Below are positions 8,679 through 19,381 of a stretch of 49,650 bases of DNA, in pieces (the first letter of the stretch is position 1; each line of letters begins with the position of its first letter). Source of the stretch: Chitinibacter sp. GC72 (GTDB lineage: Bacteria; Pseudomonadota; Gammaproteobacteria; Burkholderiales; Chitinibacteraceae); contig NZ_VIRW01000021.1 in the NCBI RefSeq assembly GCF_009760905.1, forward strand, positions 1 through 49,650, given 5' to 3'. Below the pieces are notes generated by a model. That model ran no database searches, was not told where the DNA came from, and saw only the letters and a list, made by a program, of their open reading frames with translations. The position numbers and the translations under genes are program-made.

Positions 8679-10646
8679 TCAGGGTTGGCGGGCTCGTGGC
8701 ATTTGCCGGACTGCTTGTTCAAGCGCTGGCAAGGCGGCCGGATCATTGCCGTAGCGGGCGTTTAAATAGAGGTGTGTGATTGCTTCGATGTGCTTGGCCA
8801 GATGCGGGTATTGCGCCTGAGCACGTGCTGCAAAGGCTTGCGCAGTTTCGCTAGCGGCTTTGTCCATGGGGGCGAGTTTGCGGATAAAACGCCGAAAGAT
8901 ACGGCTGGCAGCGTCAGGCCGCGGCGGCTGGCTTTTATACAGCAGCCATGCGGCAAAACTGCCCAGAATCGCCAGTAGCCCGCCAATCAGCCACAGCAAA
9001 AAAGCGCTGGATAGAAAATCATCAATCCCCAGTTTTTTCAGTAACTCGTTCTGGCGTTTCTGATCGTAGCCAACTACCCACTGATTCCAACCGTGAACGA
9101 GGATATCAGCCTTGAGGCGCAGGTTTCTGAGCCAGGCATTATCCTGACGCATCATAAACGGTAGCTCGGTACTATCAATGCTCAATCCGATACCCGCTGT
9201 AATTCGTGAAGGGGAAATCACAAAAGTGGGGTCTACGCGTTGCCAACCTTGGTCGGCATACCAGACTTCAGTCCAGGCATGCGCATCAGCCTGCCGGACA
9301 ATCCAGTAGTCAGCATTTTGCTGTGCGCCCTGATAACCGGTGACCACCCGCGCAGGCAATCCTGCTGCCCGCATCATGAAAGCAAACGCGCTGGCATAGT
9401 GTTCGCAAAAGCCTTGCCGGTGTGTAAATAGAAATTCGTCGATGCGATGGCGGCTGGTGAGTACCGGCGGGCTAAGGGTGTAGCTGAAATCATTATTGCG
9501 CAGCCAGTTGAGCCCCGCGGCAACGCGATCCCGGGGGGGCAGATGAGCCCAGCTTAGGGCGAGCGCACGGCTTTTCGGGTTTAGATCGGCAGGCAGGATC
9601 AGGCTGCGCTCGATCTGGCGCGGGCTGTCGTTCACCGTGCGCCAGCTGAGTTGTGCGCTCAGCTCGATGCGTTTTTTCTCGCTGACCACCTGATTGCTGA
9701 CAATTTGCAGACGATTACTCAGATTGGCGTTGGCAGGTATGTGTGTTGGCATGTCCAGTGCCAGTAGCCAGCTTTGCTGATGCGGTTCCAGCGTGATGCT
9801 GTAGCTGTAAACCTCGCCTTCACCGATGATTTTGGGCACGGCCTGAAAGCGCAGGGCATTCTGATCGCGATTTTGGCCGTAGGCTGGTTGCCAGCTGATG
9901 CCATCAAAATCTTCAAAGACCGGTCCGCGCCAGTACATATTTGCCTGGGGGGGGGCTTTATCCTTGAAGCTGACGCGGAAAGCAACGCTTTCATCCTGGA
10001 TCATATTGCCGATGCTGCCCGGGGTCATCTGATCGCCAGAAAGGCCTGTTTTGGCACTCGAGTGATCGGGGATCGCCCACAATGGCGCAGGTAGGCGAGG
10101 AAAAAGTACGAATAGCAGGATGGCAATTGGTATACCTTCCAGAATCATTCTGGAAGAGCTTTTCAGATTGATACCCATGGGGAGTGTATTGCCCAGCTCA
10201 ATACGCTGAGCCGCATACAGAACAGCCAGTGTACTGATAAGGGCATAGGCTGCTTGCCAAGGTGCCTGACCATGCAATAAAGCCAGACCTGAGAGCAGAA
10301 ACATCAGCAGAAGTAATCCACGAACATCGCGTAGCGTGCGGGTCTCCAGCAGTTTGACAATGCTAAGTGCCATCAGAATGGCTACGCCGCCTTCACGGCC
10401 GACCAGCGTTTGGTAGGCTTGAAACACCAGTACAGCGACAACCGCGCCCAGAATCAGATGGCTATAGCGCGGCAGGCGCGCACGCTGATCGGCGCTCAGC
10501 CGCGTGAGTACCAGCAAGATGGCCGCCAGACTTAGCGCCAGCCAGAGTGGTTGTTCCAGCAAATGTGGAAAACAGCTGAGCGCCAGCGCACCGCCCAGCC
10601 ATTGCAAATCACTGGCGCTGACCAGCCGCAATCGTGACGGAGTCAT
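8679..10646 (-). CDS. TgpA-type transglutaminase-like membrane protein (DUF3488)
   Basis: A 655-residue protein with several N-terminal transmembrane helices (DUF3488 region), a periplasmic transglutaminase-like core and a further membrane helix (about 545-565) before a cytoplasmic tail. The catalytic triad is visible: C414 in RQGFCEHYAS, H456 in DAHAWTEVW and D472 in RVDPTF. The family includes the TgpA protein of Pseudomonas, which is needed for viability; its substrate is uncertain. It overlaps the DUF58 gene by four bases. The coding strand contains a run of nine C (9947-9955) at the KAPPQA codons, long enough for slippage. Confidence 0.9.
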   Translation of the reverse strand: MTPSRLRLVSASDLQWLGGALALSCFPHLLEQPLWLALSLAAILLVLTRLSADQRARLPRYSHLILGAVVAVLVFQAYQTLVGREGGVAILMALSIVKLLETRTLRDVRGLLLLMFLLSGLALLHGQAPWQAAYALISTLAVLYAAQRIELGNTLPMGINLKSSSRMILEGIPIAILLFVLFPRLPAPLWAIPDHSSAKTGLSGDQMTPGSIGNMIQDESVAFRVSFKDKAPPQANMYWRGPVFEDFDGISWQPAYGQNRDQNALRFQAVPKIIGEGEVYSYSITLEPHQQSWLLALDMPTHIPANANLSNRLQIVSNQVVSEKKRIELSAQLSWRTVNDSPRQIERSLILPADLNPKSRALALSWAHLPPRDRVAAGLNWLRNNDFSYTLSPPVLTSRHRIDEFLFTHRQGFCEHYASAFAFMMRAAGLPARVVTGYQGAQQNADYWIVRQADAHAWTEVWYADQGWQRVDPTFVISPSRITAGIGLSIDSTELPFMMRQDNAWLRNLRLKADILVHGWNQWVVGYDQKRQNELLKKLGIDDFLSSAFLLWLIGGLLAILGSFAAWLLYKSQPPRPDAASRIFRRFIRKLAPMDKAASETAQAFAARAQAQYPHLAKHIEAITHLYLNARYGNDPAALPALEQAVRQMPRARQP

Positions 10647-11623
10647 GTCGCTCCTCCCGGATACTGTGCCAGCGCGCTAAGGCAGCGATGCAAATGATCA
10701 TGGCCCAATGCGGGTGGGAACTGCTGTGCCGGTAAAGCCAGCCCGTAAGGGCGCTGGGTGCTTTCGGCCTGCAATATCCAGGCCGTGAGGCGCGATAGCC
10801 GCACTTCAACGGGCAGGCCTGCCAGTTCGTCAAAATTGAGCCAGAGTGTGGCGCCAATCGGCGACTGATGTTGGCGGATCAGGATTTGTTCGGTGCGTGC
10901 GCTTTGTTTCCAGGCAATATCGTGCAGCGCATCGCCACGCTGAAACTCGCGCAAGCCGGCAAAATCCTCGTTACCGGAAGCCTGCATTTTTTTGCCATCG
11001 CTCAATGCGCCGTGATCGGGTAAAGGTGGCGGATCCGGTTCAGGCTGCGGATAAACCAGCGCCACGCCATCGAGTGCCAGATAAGTCCAGCAGCGAAAAA
11101 AGCCCAGCGGCATGGTGCTGCTGATCGTCAGGCGGGGCAGGGCCAGCAAGCCGCGCTGCCGGCTTTTTACCGGCAGAGCCAGCAATTGATGATCCTGTCC
11201 AGGAATGTGGGTGCTGGCTGATTCGGCTTGCTGCCTAGCTTGAATGTTGACGCCAAAACGCGGCTGGCGTTTTTCATTGAGCAAAGTGAGTGGAAAATAC
11301 ACATTTTCACCGGCAAACACTGGAATCGGCGTGCCGCAACTGAGTTGCAGCCCCAGCAAATTGGCGTAAGTGCGCAGCAAAATCGCATGTGCAACCCCCA
11401 GCAGCAAAAAGGCAAAGAAAAACCCCAGGCTGAGCTGATAATTGAGCGCGCCCACCAACATGGTGATGAAAATCATGCCAAAACCCAGGCCATACAAGGT
11501 AGGCAGGATATACAAACGCTGGTGGCGAATGCGTACTTTGCCGCTCTCGACGGGGTGACGTCGGGCCAGAAAACGCTGCCAGTAGGGCCGCCAGAATGAC
11601 AGGAGTGCAGCGGTCATCGGCAT
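10643..11623 (-). CDS. DUF58-domain membrane protein
   Basis: 326 residues with two N-terminal transmembrane segments (about 30-75) followed by a DUF58 domain. The signature is GNEDFAGLREFQRGDALHDI, then WKQSARTEQILIRQ. DUF58 proteins almost always sit between a MoxR ATPase and a transglutaminase-like protein, as here, and are thought to act with them as a chaperone-like module. The start abuts the moxR stop (TAAATG) and the end overlaps the next gene, so the three are one operon. Confidence 0.88.
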   Translation of the reverse strand: MPMTAALLSFWRPYWQRFLARRHPVESGKVRIRHQRLYILPTLYGLGFGMIFITMLVGALNYQLSLGFFFAFLLLGVAHAILLRTYANLLGLQLSCGTPIPVFAGENVYFPLTLLNEKRQPRFGVNIQARQQAESASTHIPGQDHQLLALPVKSRQRGLLALPRLTISSTMPLGFFRCWTYLALDGVALVYPQPEPDPPPLPDHGALSDGKKMQASGNEDFAGLREFQRGDALHDIAWKQSARTEQILIRQHQSPIGATLWLNFDELAGLPVEVRLSRLTAWILQAESTQRPYGLALPAQQFPPALGHDHLHRCLSALAQYPGGAT

Positions 11624-12556
11624 TTACGGAATCGCTACGCTGTACATCAGCTGCTCGGCAATATGCGGGTCAGAGCGCCCGCTTTGGCGCAGAATCAGCC
11701 GGTGTCCGGCCAGTGCTGGGAATATCCGCTGCACATCCTCAGGAATCACCATGCTGCGCGCTTCCAGCCAGGCGCTGGCCTTGCAGGCTTGCACCAGACC
11801 CAGTGCGGCGCGTGTTGACAGGCCGCAGCTGAAACGCTGGTCTTCCCGGGTGGCCGAAATCAGCGCCTGAATATAATCGAGCAAGGGCTCGGCCAGCTTG
11901 ATCTGCGCAATATCCTGCTGCGCTTCTTGCAATTGCTCGGCAGACAGCATGGGGCTCAGCCCGGAGAGTACATCCTGGCGGCTGATGCCCTGCAATAAGG
12001 CGCGCTCGGCTTTGGCGTCCGGATAACCCAGCTCGAGCCGGAGTAAAAACCGATCCAGCTGCGATTCTGGCAAAGCAAAAGTACCAATCTGGGCCTGCGG
12101 GTTTTGGGTGGCGATTACAAAAAACGGCGTTGGCAGCGCGTTTGTCTCGCCGTCTATCGTCACTTGCTGCTCGGCCATGGCTTCCAGTAGCGCAGACTGG
12201 GTTTTGGGCGTGGCGCGGTTGATCTCGTCGGCCAGCAGTACTTGGGTGAAAATTGGTCCGGGATGAAAGCGGAAAGCCTCCATGCTGCGCTCGTAAACCG
12301 ACACACCGAGCAAATCGGCAGGCAGCAGATCACTGGTAAATTGCACCCGGGCAAAGCGCAGTCCGAGCACGGTGGCCAGAGCATGCGCCATCGTGGTTTT
12401 ACCTACGCCGGGCACGTCTTCCAGCAGCAGATGGCCGCGCGCCAGAATGCCGATCAGCGCCAAGCGCATGGTGGCGGCTTTGCCCAGAATGATCTGATTG
12501 AGCTGCTGCTCGGCCTGATGCAAGCGTTGCAACATTTCACGACTTTGGGGTGTCAT
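11624..12556 (-). CDS. MoxR-family AAA+ ATPase
   Basis: 310 residues. Walker A is EDVPGVGKTTMAH, Walker B is QVLLADEINRATPKTQSALLEAM, and sensor and arginine-finger regions follow (FFVIATQNP, FALPESQLDRF). MoxR ATPases act as metal- or maturation-type chaperones for partner proteins. An upstream in-frame start would add 28 residues, but the ATG at 12556 is preceded by GAGGAAAA at good spacing and begins at the usual family position, so it was chosen. First gene of the moxR-DUF58-transglutaminase operon, divergent from the HDAC-like gene. Confidence 0.92.
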   Translation of the reverse strand: MTPQSREMLQRLHQAEQQLNQIILGKAATMRLALIGILARGHLLLEDVPGVGKTTMAHALATVLGLRFARVQFTSDLLPADLLGVSVYERSMEAFRFHPGPIFTQVLLADEINRATPKTQSALLEAMAEQQVTIDGETNALPTPFFVIATQNPQAQIGTFALPESQLDRFLLRLELGYPDAKAERALLQGISRQDVLSGLSPMLSAEQLQEAQQDIAQIKLAEPLLDYIQALISATREDQRFSCGLSTRAALGLVQACKASAWLEARSMVIPEDVQRIFPALAGHRLILRQSGRSDPHIAEQLMYSVAIP

Positions 12557-12712
12557 TCTTTTCCTCACTGCGTCTGGGGCGTAAACTTTAGAAACATTAG
12601 ACAGACAAAAGTTTTCAGACAAGGCGCTGGCGAAATCCAAACACTGCCAAGCATCGATGGGTGGAAACTTTTGCTTTGGTATTTAAAGCATACAGCTAAA
12701 TAGGTAAAGCCA

Positions 12713-13651
12713 TTGTACGGTTCTAGCGGCGCAACTGCATTGATCGGGCATTCTGCATGCAGTATGCATGAAATGGGAAAAGGGCACCCGGAATGTCCGG
12801 AGCGCATTGCGGCGATTAGCGACCGATTGATGGCCTCGGGCATCTGGGACTATTTATTACACATCAATGCTAACCCTGCCACCCGCGAGCAGCTCGCCCG
12901 CGTTCACCCCGAAGCCTATCTGGACAAGCTGGCGCTGATGTCGCCAGCGACCGGTCATGTGCATCTGGAACCCGATACGGCGATGAATCCATACTCACTC
13001 AACGCCGCCTACTATGCCGCTGGCGCCGGGGTGCAGGCCGTGGATATGGTCATGAGCGGCAAGGCGCAAAACGCATTTTGTCTGATCCGCCCACCGGGGC
13101 ATCATGCCGAGCGCGAGCGGGGTATGGGTTTCTGTTTCTTCAATAATATTGCCGTGGCTGCGCGCCACGCGATCGTGCAATATGGTTTGGAGCGTGTGGC
13201 GATTGTCGATTTTGATGTCCATCACGGCAATGGCACTGAAGACGCTTTTTACGACGAGCCCAAAGTGCTGATGGTCAGCATTTTCCAGCATCCGTTTTTT
13301 CCTTACAGCGGCGATGTGCCCAAAGGCGCCAATATGCTCAATGTGGCCATGCCGCGTGCCAGCCGTGGTGCCGAGTTTCGCGAAGTGGTGCAGGAAAAAT
13401 GGCTGCCAGCACTCAATGATTTTGCGCCACAATTGCTGCTGATTTCGGCCGGGTTTGATGCGCATCTGGAGGATGATATGGGCTCGATGGGGCTGGTTGA
13501 AGCCGATTACGCCTGGGTCACCAAACAGCTGATGAAAGTGGCTGAAACGCACGCCCAAAAGCGCATCGTGTCCTTGCTGGAGGGCGGTTACGATTTATCC
13601 TCGCTGGCGCGCAGCGTGACCGAACACATCAAAGTGCTGGCCGATGTTTAA
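12713..13651 (+). CDS. Histone deacetylase-family (acetoin utilization-like) hydrolase
   Basis: A 312-residue zinc-dependent deacetylase. Motifs: GHPECPERI near the N-terminus, RPPGHHAERERGMGFCFFNN with the paired active-site histidines, VDFDVHHGNGTEDAFY with the Asp/His zinc ligands, SAGFDAHLEDD, and LEGGYDL. Bacterial members deacetylate polyamines, small amides or proteins; the substrate here is unknown. The start is taken as TTG 12713 with a weak AGGTAAAG upstream; ATG 12764 would remove part of the conserved N-terminal segment (LIGHSAC). The gene overlaps the following lipoprotein gene by eight bases. Confidence 0.88.
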   Translation: MYGSSGATALIGHSACSMHEMGKGHPECPERIAAISDRLMASGIWDYLLHINANPATREQLARVHPEAYLDKLALMSPATGHVHLEPDTAMNPYSLNAAYYAAGAGVQAVDMVMSGKAQNAFCLIRPPGHHAERERGMGFCFFNNIAVAARHAIVQYGLERVAIVDFDVHHGNGTEDAFYDEPKVLMVSIFQHPFFPYSGDVPKGANMLNVAMPRASRGAEFREVVQEKWLPALNDFAPQLLLISAGFDAHLEDDMGSMGLVEADYAWVTKQLMKVAETHAQKRIVSLLEGGYDLSSLARSVTEHIKVLADV

Positions 13652-14180
13652 GCGCACAGTCATAATCGCCCGCTCGCTCACGCTCTTGCTGGTGCTGGGC
13701 TCAATACTCTGGGGGTGTAGCAGCACCAAGCCCGCACCCAGTAAGCCCCACAAGCCTATACCCTCCAAGCCCAGCTTAAGCAAAATTCAGGTTGATGGTG
13801 ATGCACGCGAAATCATCATGGTGGCGCTTGGCTTGCTTGATACCGGCTACCAGTTTGGCGGCAATAACCCGGAAGCCGGGCTCGATTGCAGCGGTCTGGT
13901 CAAATATGTGTATAAAAATGCGCTGCAGGTCGATCTGCCGCGCACCGCCGCCGACATGGCGCAAGCCGGCCGCACGATAGACCGTGCCGATTTGCGTCCA
14001 GGTGATCTGGTTTTTTTTAATACGCTAGGTCGGCCTTTCTCGCACGTAGGCATTTATATGGGCGATGGCAATTTCATCCACGCGCCGTCGAGCAAGGGCA
14101 AGGTGCGGATCGAGTCGATGAGCAATAGCTATTTTGCCAGCCGCTTTGAGGGCGCGCGCAGCCTGTTGCTCAGGCGCTAG
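13644..14180 (+). CDS. NlpC/P60 (C40) peptidase lipoprotein
   Basis: 178 residues. It has a signal peptide with lipobox LWG-C25, a Pro/Lys/Ser-rich linker (about 28-47) and then a C40 cysteine-peptidase domain. Catalytic Cys82 lies in LDCSGLVKYVYK and His134 in FSHVGIYMGDG; H146 in NFIHAP is the likely third polar residue. Family members such as Spr/MepS and YafL cleave peptidoglycan stem peptides or cross-links. It is anchored at the envelope and overlaps the HDAC gene, which suggests co-transcription though no functional link is evident. Confidence 0.9.
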   Translation: MFKRTVIIARSLTLLLVLGSILWGCSSTKPAPSKPHKPIPSKPSLSKIQVDGDAREIIMVALGLLDTGYQFGGNNPEAGLDCSGLVKYVYKNALQVDLPRTAADMAQAGRTIDRADLRPGDLVFFNTLGRPFSHVGIYMGDGNFIHAPSSKGKVRIESMSNSYFASRFEGARSLLLRR

Positions 14181-14319
14181 GTGCTGCCCTTCTGAGTTTT
14201 ACGGCTGCGCCGAGCCAGCTCTGGCAGCCTTTCATCCCTTGCGGATAGACCCAATACGCTTTGCAATAGGCCTTTGCTACATTGAGTAAGTCTTGTCTTT
14301 CGACTTTAGGCTTATCTCA

Positions 14320-15342
14320 ATGCTGATCCGTCCCACCCGTCTTTCCGATCTTGATGCAATTCTGGCGCTGGCCAGCAGCGCAGGTGTGGGCGTTACTACT
14401 TTGCAGGCCAATCCCGAGCGATTTACCAAACGCATCGAGGCCAGCATCTCCAGCCTCAATGGCGAGCCCGAGCTGGGGCAGGCGAGCTATCTGTTTGCGC
14501 TCGAAGACGATGAAACTGGCGCTCTAGCTGGCATTTGCGGCATCGAGGGCGCTGTCGGCATGGATGACACATGGTATAACTACCGCGTCGGTCTATCAGT
14601 GCACGCTTCGCGCGAGCTGGATATCTATAAACAACTACCAACGCTGTTTCTGACGTCCGATCTCACCGGCGCCAGCGAGCTGTGCACGCTGTTTCTATCG
14701 CCCGATTACCGCAAAGACGGCAATGGCGCTTTGCTGTCCAAATCGCGCTTTTTATTTATGGCCGCCAGCCCTGAGCGCTTTAGCCCGCGCGTTATCGCCG
14801 AAATGCGCGGCGTGTCGGATGAAGCCGGGCGCTCGCCATTCTGGGAAAGTCTGGGGCGGCATTTTTTCAAAATGGATTTCGCCCGCGCCGATTTTCTGTC
14901 CTATGTCGGCAGCAAATCGTTTATCGCCGAGTTGATGCCCAAATACCCGATTTATACCTGCCTGTTGTCCGACGAGGCGCAGGCCGCCATCGGCCACGTC
15001 CATCCAGCCACCATGCCAGCACGCGCGATGCTTGAAGCCGAAGGATTTCGCTATCAGGGCTATATCGATATTTTTGACGCTGGCCCGAGTCTGGAATGCC
15101 CGCGCGACACGATACGCGCAGTCAAAGACAGCCGCGTCTACCAGAGTCTGGCCGTGGCGCATCCACCCAAAAACGGTACAGCCTGGCTGGTGAGTAATGG
15201 TGAATTGGCCGATTTTCGCGCCACGATAGCCTATACGCGGCCACTGGAAGACAGCCTGCCGCTGACTGCCGATGTCTTGCAACGACTTAATCTTGAAGAC
15301 GGTGCGAATGTGCGCGCCGTTGTACTCTCTGCTAAGGGGTAA
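14320..15342 (+). CDS. astA: Arginine N-succinyltransferase
   Basis: 340 residues from ATG 14320. First step of the arginine succinyltransferase (AST) pathway: succinyl-CoA plus arginine gives N2-succinylarginine. Family segments visible are IRPTRLSDLDAILALA at the N-terminus, ELCTLFLSPDYRK, FWESLGRHFFKMDF and IGHVHPATMPARAMLEAEGF. An upstream TTG (14293) would add nine residues not expected in the family. The gene is four bases ahead of astD and opens the astA-astD-astB-astE cluster; the preceding 139 bp should contain its promoter. Confidence 0.95.
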   Translation: MLIRPTRLSDLDAILALASSAGVGVTTLQANPERFTKRIEASISSLNGEPELGQASYLFALEDDETGALAGICGIEGAVGMDDTWYNYRVGLSVHASRELDIYKQLPTLFLTSDLTGASELCTLFLSPDYRKDGNGALLSKSRFLFMAASPERFSPRVIAEMRGVSDEAGRSPFWESLGRHFFKMDFARADFLSYVGSKSFIAELMPKYPIYTCLLSDEAQAAIGHVHPATMPARAMLEAEGFRYQGYIDIFDAGPSLECPRDTIRAVKDSRVYQSLAVAHPPKNGTAWLVSNGELADFRATIAYTRPLEDSLPLTADVLQRLNLEDGANVRAVVLSAKG

Positions 15343-16823
<1,481 letters not shown>

Positions 16824-16824
<1 letters not shown>

Positions 16825-18206
16825 TGACTGCAAACACCGCTATTGAAGCCGCCACCAGCTGCGAAGCCAATTTCGACGGTCTAGTTGGCCCGACTCACCA
16901 TTATGGCGGGCATTCTTTTGGCAATGTCGCGTCAACCGGCAACGCCAAGCTGGTCGCCAATCCGCGCGAAGCTGCGCTGCAAGGCCTGGCCAAAATGAAG
17001 GCGCTCGCCGATATGGGCTATCAGCAGGGCGTGCTGCCGCCGCAGGAAAGACCAGCTACCTGGCTGATGCGCGAGCTGGGGTATACGGGTAGCGATCAGG
17101 ATATGATTGCTGCTGTGGGCAATACCAATCCGGGGTATTTATCGGCGATGTGCTCGGCCTCAAGCATGTGGGTGGCCAATGCGGCAACGGTGAGCCCGTC
17201 GGGTGATACCGGTGATGGGCGTGTGCATTTCACCGTGGCCAATTTGCAGAACAAATTTCACCGCGCGATCGAGCATCGCCAGACCGAACGCACACTGAAA
17301 GCCATCTTTGCTGACCCGCGGCATTTTAATGTGCACGCGGCCTTGCCGATGATGGCCGCTTTTGGCGACGAAGGCGCGGCCAATCACACGCGTTTTTGCA
17401 GCGACTACGCCGGGCAGGGCGTTGAATTTTTTGTGTATGGTCGTCAACACTGGGGCGATGCGGCTGGGAGAGTCGAGCCGCAGCGCTTTCCGGCGCGGCA
17501 TACGCTGGAAGCCAGCCAGGCCGTTGCTCGCCTGCACAGTTTGCGCGACACGCATACCGTTTTTGCCCAGCAAAACCCGGCCGTGATCGACGCTGGCGTG
17601 TTTCACAATGACGTGATCGCTGTGGGTAATCAAAATGTGCTGTTTTGCCACGATCAGGCGTTTTTGAATGCGCCGCAGGTCTACGCCGAGCTGAGCCAGA
17701 AGTTTGGCGCGGGCTTGGAAATTATCGAAGTGCCAAGCAGTGCGGTCAGTGTGGCCGACGCGGTGAAATCGTATTTATTCAATAGCCAGCTGCTCGCCAA
17801 AGCCAATGGCAAACAACGCTTGCTGGTGCCTGAGGAGTGCGCCAACACGCCTGCTGTGTGGGCCTACCTGCAGCATCTGGTCCATGACAAGCGGGCGATT
17901 GACGAATTGCTGGTGTTTAATCTCAAGCAAAGTATGCAAAACGGCGGAGGCCCGGCGTGCCTGCGTCTGCGTGTGGCTTTAACCGAAGCTGAAATTGCCG
18001 CAGTTAATCCGGCAGTCTGGATGAACGATACGTTGTACGCCGCGCTGACGCATTGGGTACAAAAGCACTATCGCGACCGCCTGCATGAAAACGATCTGAT
18101 CGACCCGGCTTTGCTCACCGAAGTACGCACCGCGCTGGACGAGCTGACGCAGATTTTGCAGCTGGGCGCGATTTACCCCTTCCAGCGGCAAGGGCGTGAC
18201 GTTTAA
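16824..18206 (+). CDS. astB: N-succinylarginine dihydrolase
   Basis: 460 residues. AstB converts N2-succinylarginine to N2-succinylornithine, two NH3 and CO2. Recognisable segments are [18 protein letters not shown] at the N-terminus, [18 protein letters not shown], and [14 protein letters not shown] near the C-terminus, the last holding the catalytic cysteine of this amidinotransferase-fold family. It begins one base before the astD gene ends. A 144-bp gap then separates it from astE. Confidence 0.96.
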
Positions 18207-18350
18207 TCGAGAGAGCTTGAGCGAGATCGGGCTCAATGGTGAATGTCGCGACAAGCACCGCGCCGAAAAAGCCAGATTGGGTGAAGGCTGCTAAACTGAC
18301 GCCCGCGCAGCCGTTTGCCTTCTCGCAAACCCGATTCAACGAGGTCAACC

Positions 18351-19358
18351 ATGTCACACATCACCTTTTTACAAAAAACACTCGCAGGCGAAACCTCAAT
18401 GGGCCTGCAGTATTGCTTGCCAAATGGGATGTGTGTGCAGGTGCTCGATGAGGGTGTAATCCGCTTCGAGCCGCACGACGCCAGCCATAGCGTGCTCGAT
18501 CTGGTGGTCTCTTGCGGCATTCACGGCAATGAAACCGCGCCGGTCGAGCTGGTCGAGCAATTGATCGAGCGCATTTTGCGGCAAGAATTGCGCGTTAAAT
18601 CGCGTGTGCTGTTTATTTTTGGCAATGTGCCCGCCTTGCGCGCGGGTCAGCGCTTTATTGAAGAAGACATGAACCGGCTGTTTAACCGCGAGCCGGAAGT
18701 GGAAGATGGCACCGAAAAGCGCCGTGCCATGATGCTGGAAATGCACGTCGGGCGCTTTTTCGGCAGCAATACCACGCCGCGTTTTCACTACGATCTGCAC
18801 ACCGCCATTCATGGCTCATTGATCGAAAAATTCGCCATTTACCCGCTGCCCAAGCCGGGTTGCCGCTTTAGCGCGCAAGAAATTGCCCGCTTGAGTCTGG
18901 CCGGGGTTGATACGGTCTTGCTGCAATCGACCACATCCAGCACGTTTTCCTATTCATCGAGCTTCAATTACAACGCGCATTCGTTCACCATTGAGCTCGG
19001 TAGCGCCCGCCCGTTCGGGCAGAACACGGCGATTGATCTCTCCAAAATGGACGCTTACCTGAGTGGGCTGATCCAGGGCGAGCTGCCGCAGCCCGAGCTA
19101 ATCCCACCGCAAGTGCAGATTTTCCGCGTATCACGCGAGATCCCGAAAACCAGCCATGATTTCAAATTTGCCATCGACGGCAAAACCGACAACTTCACAA
19201 CGCTGCCCAAGGGCATGCTGCTGGCCGAAGACGCTGGCGTGCCTTTTTCGATCATTGAGGACGACGCCCGGATTATTTTCCCCAACCCCGATGTACCGCC
19301 GGGGCAAAGGGCAGGGCTGGTGATTATCCCTGCGCGGGATTTTCTGGCCGAGCAATAA
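18351..19358 (+). CDS. astE: Succinylglutamate desuccinylase
   Basis: A 335-residue zinc hydrolase releasing glutamate and succinate, the last AST step. The zinc site is visible as GIHGNETAP (His and Glu ligands) and the later histidine in HYDLHTAIHGS. The start ATG 18351 has GAGG at the right distance (AACGAGGTCAACC-ATG); an upstream ATG 12 codons earlier would precede that ribosome site. The gene ends 24 bp from the convergent arsJ. Confidence 0.95.
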   Translation: MSHITFLQKTLAGETSMGLQYCLPNGMCVQVLDEGVIRFEPHDASHSVLDLVVSCGIHGNETAPVELVEQLIERILRQELRVKSRVLFIFGNVPALRAGQRFIEEDMNRLFNREPEVEDGTEKRRAMMLEMHVGRFFGSNTTPRFHYDLHTAIHGSLIEKFAIYPLPKPGCRFSAQEIARLSLAGVDTVLLQSTTSSTFSYSSSFNYNAHSFTIELGSARPFGQNTAIDLSKMDAYLSGLIQGELPQPELIPPQVQIFRVSREIPKTSHDFKFAIDGKTDNFTTLPKGMLLAEDAGVPFSIIEDDARIIFPNPDVPPGQRAGLVIIPARDFLAEQ

Positions 19359-19381
19359 TCTAGAACCGGCGAGAGGCGGGT

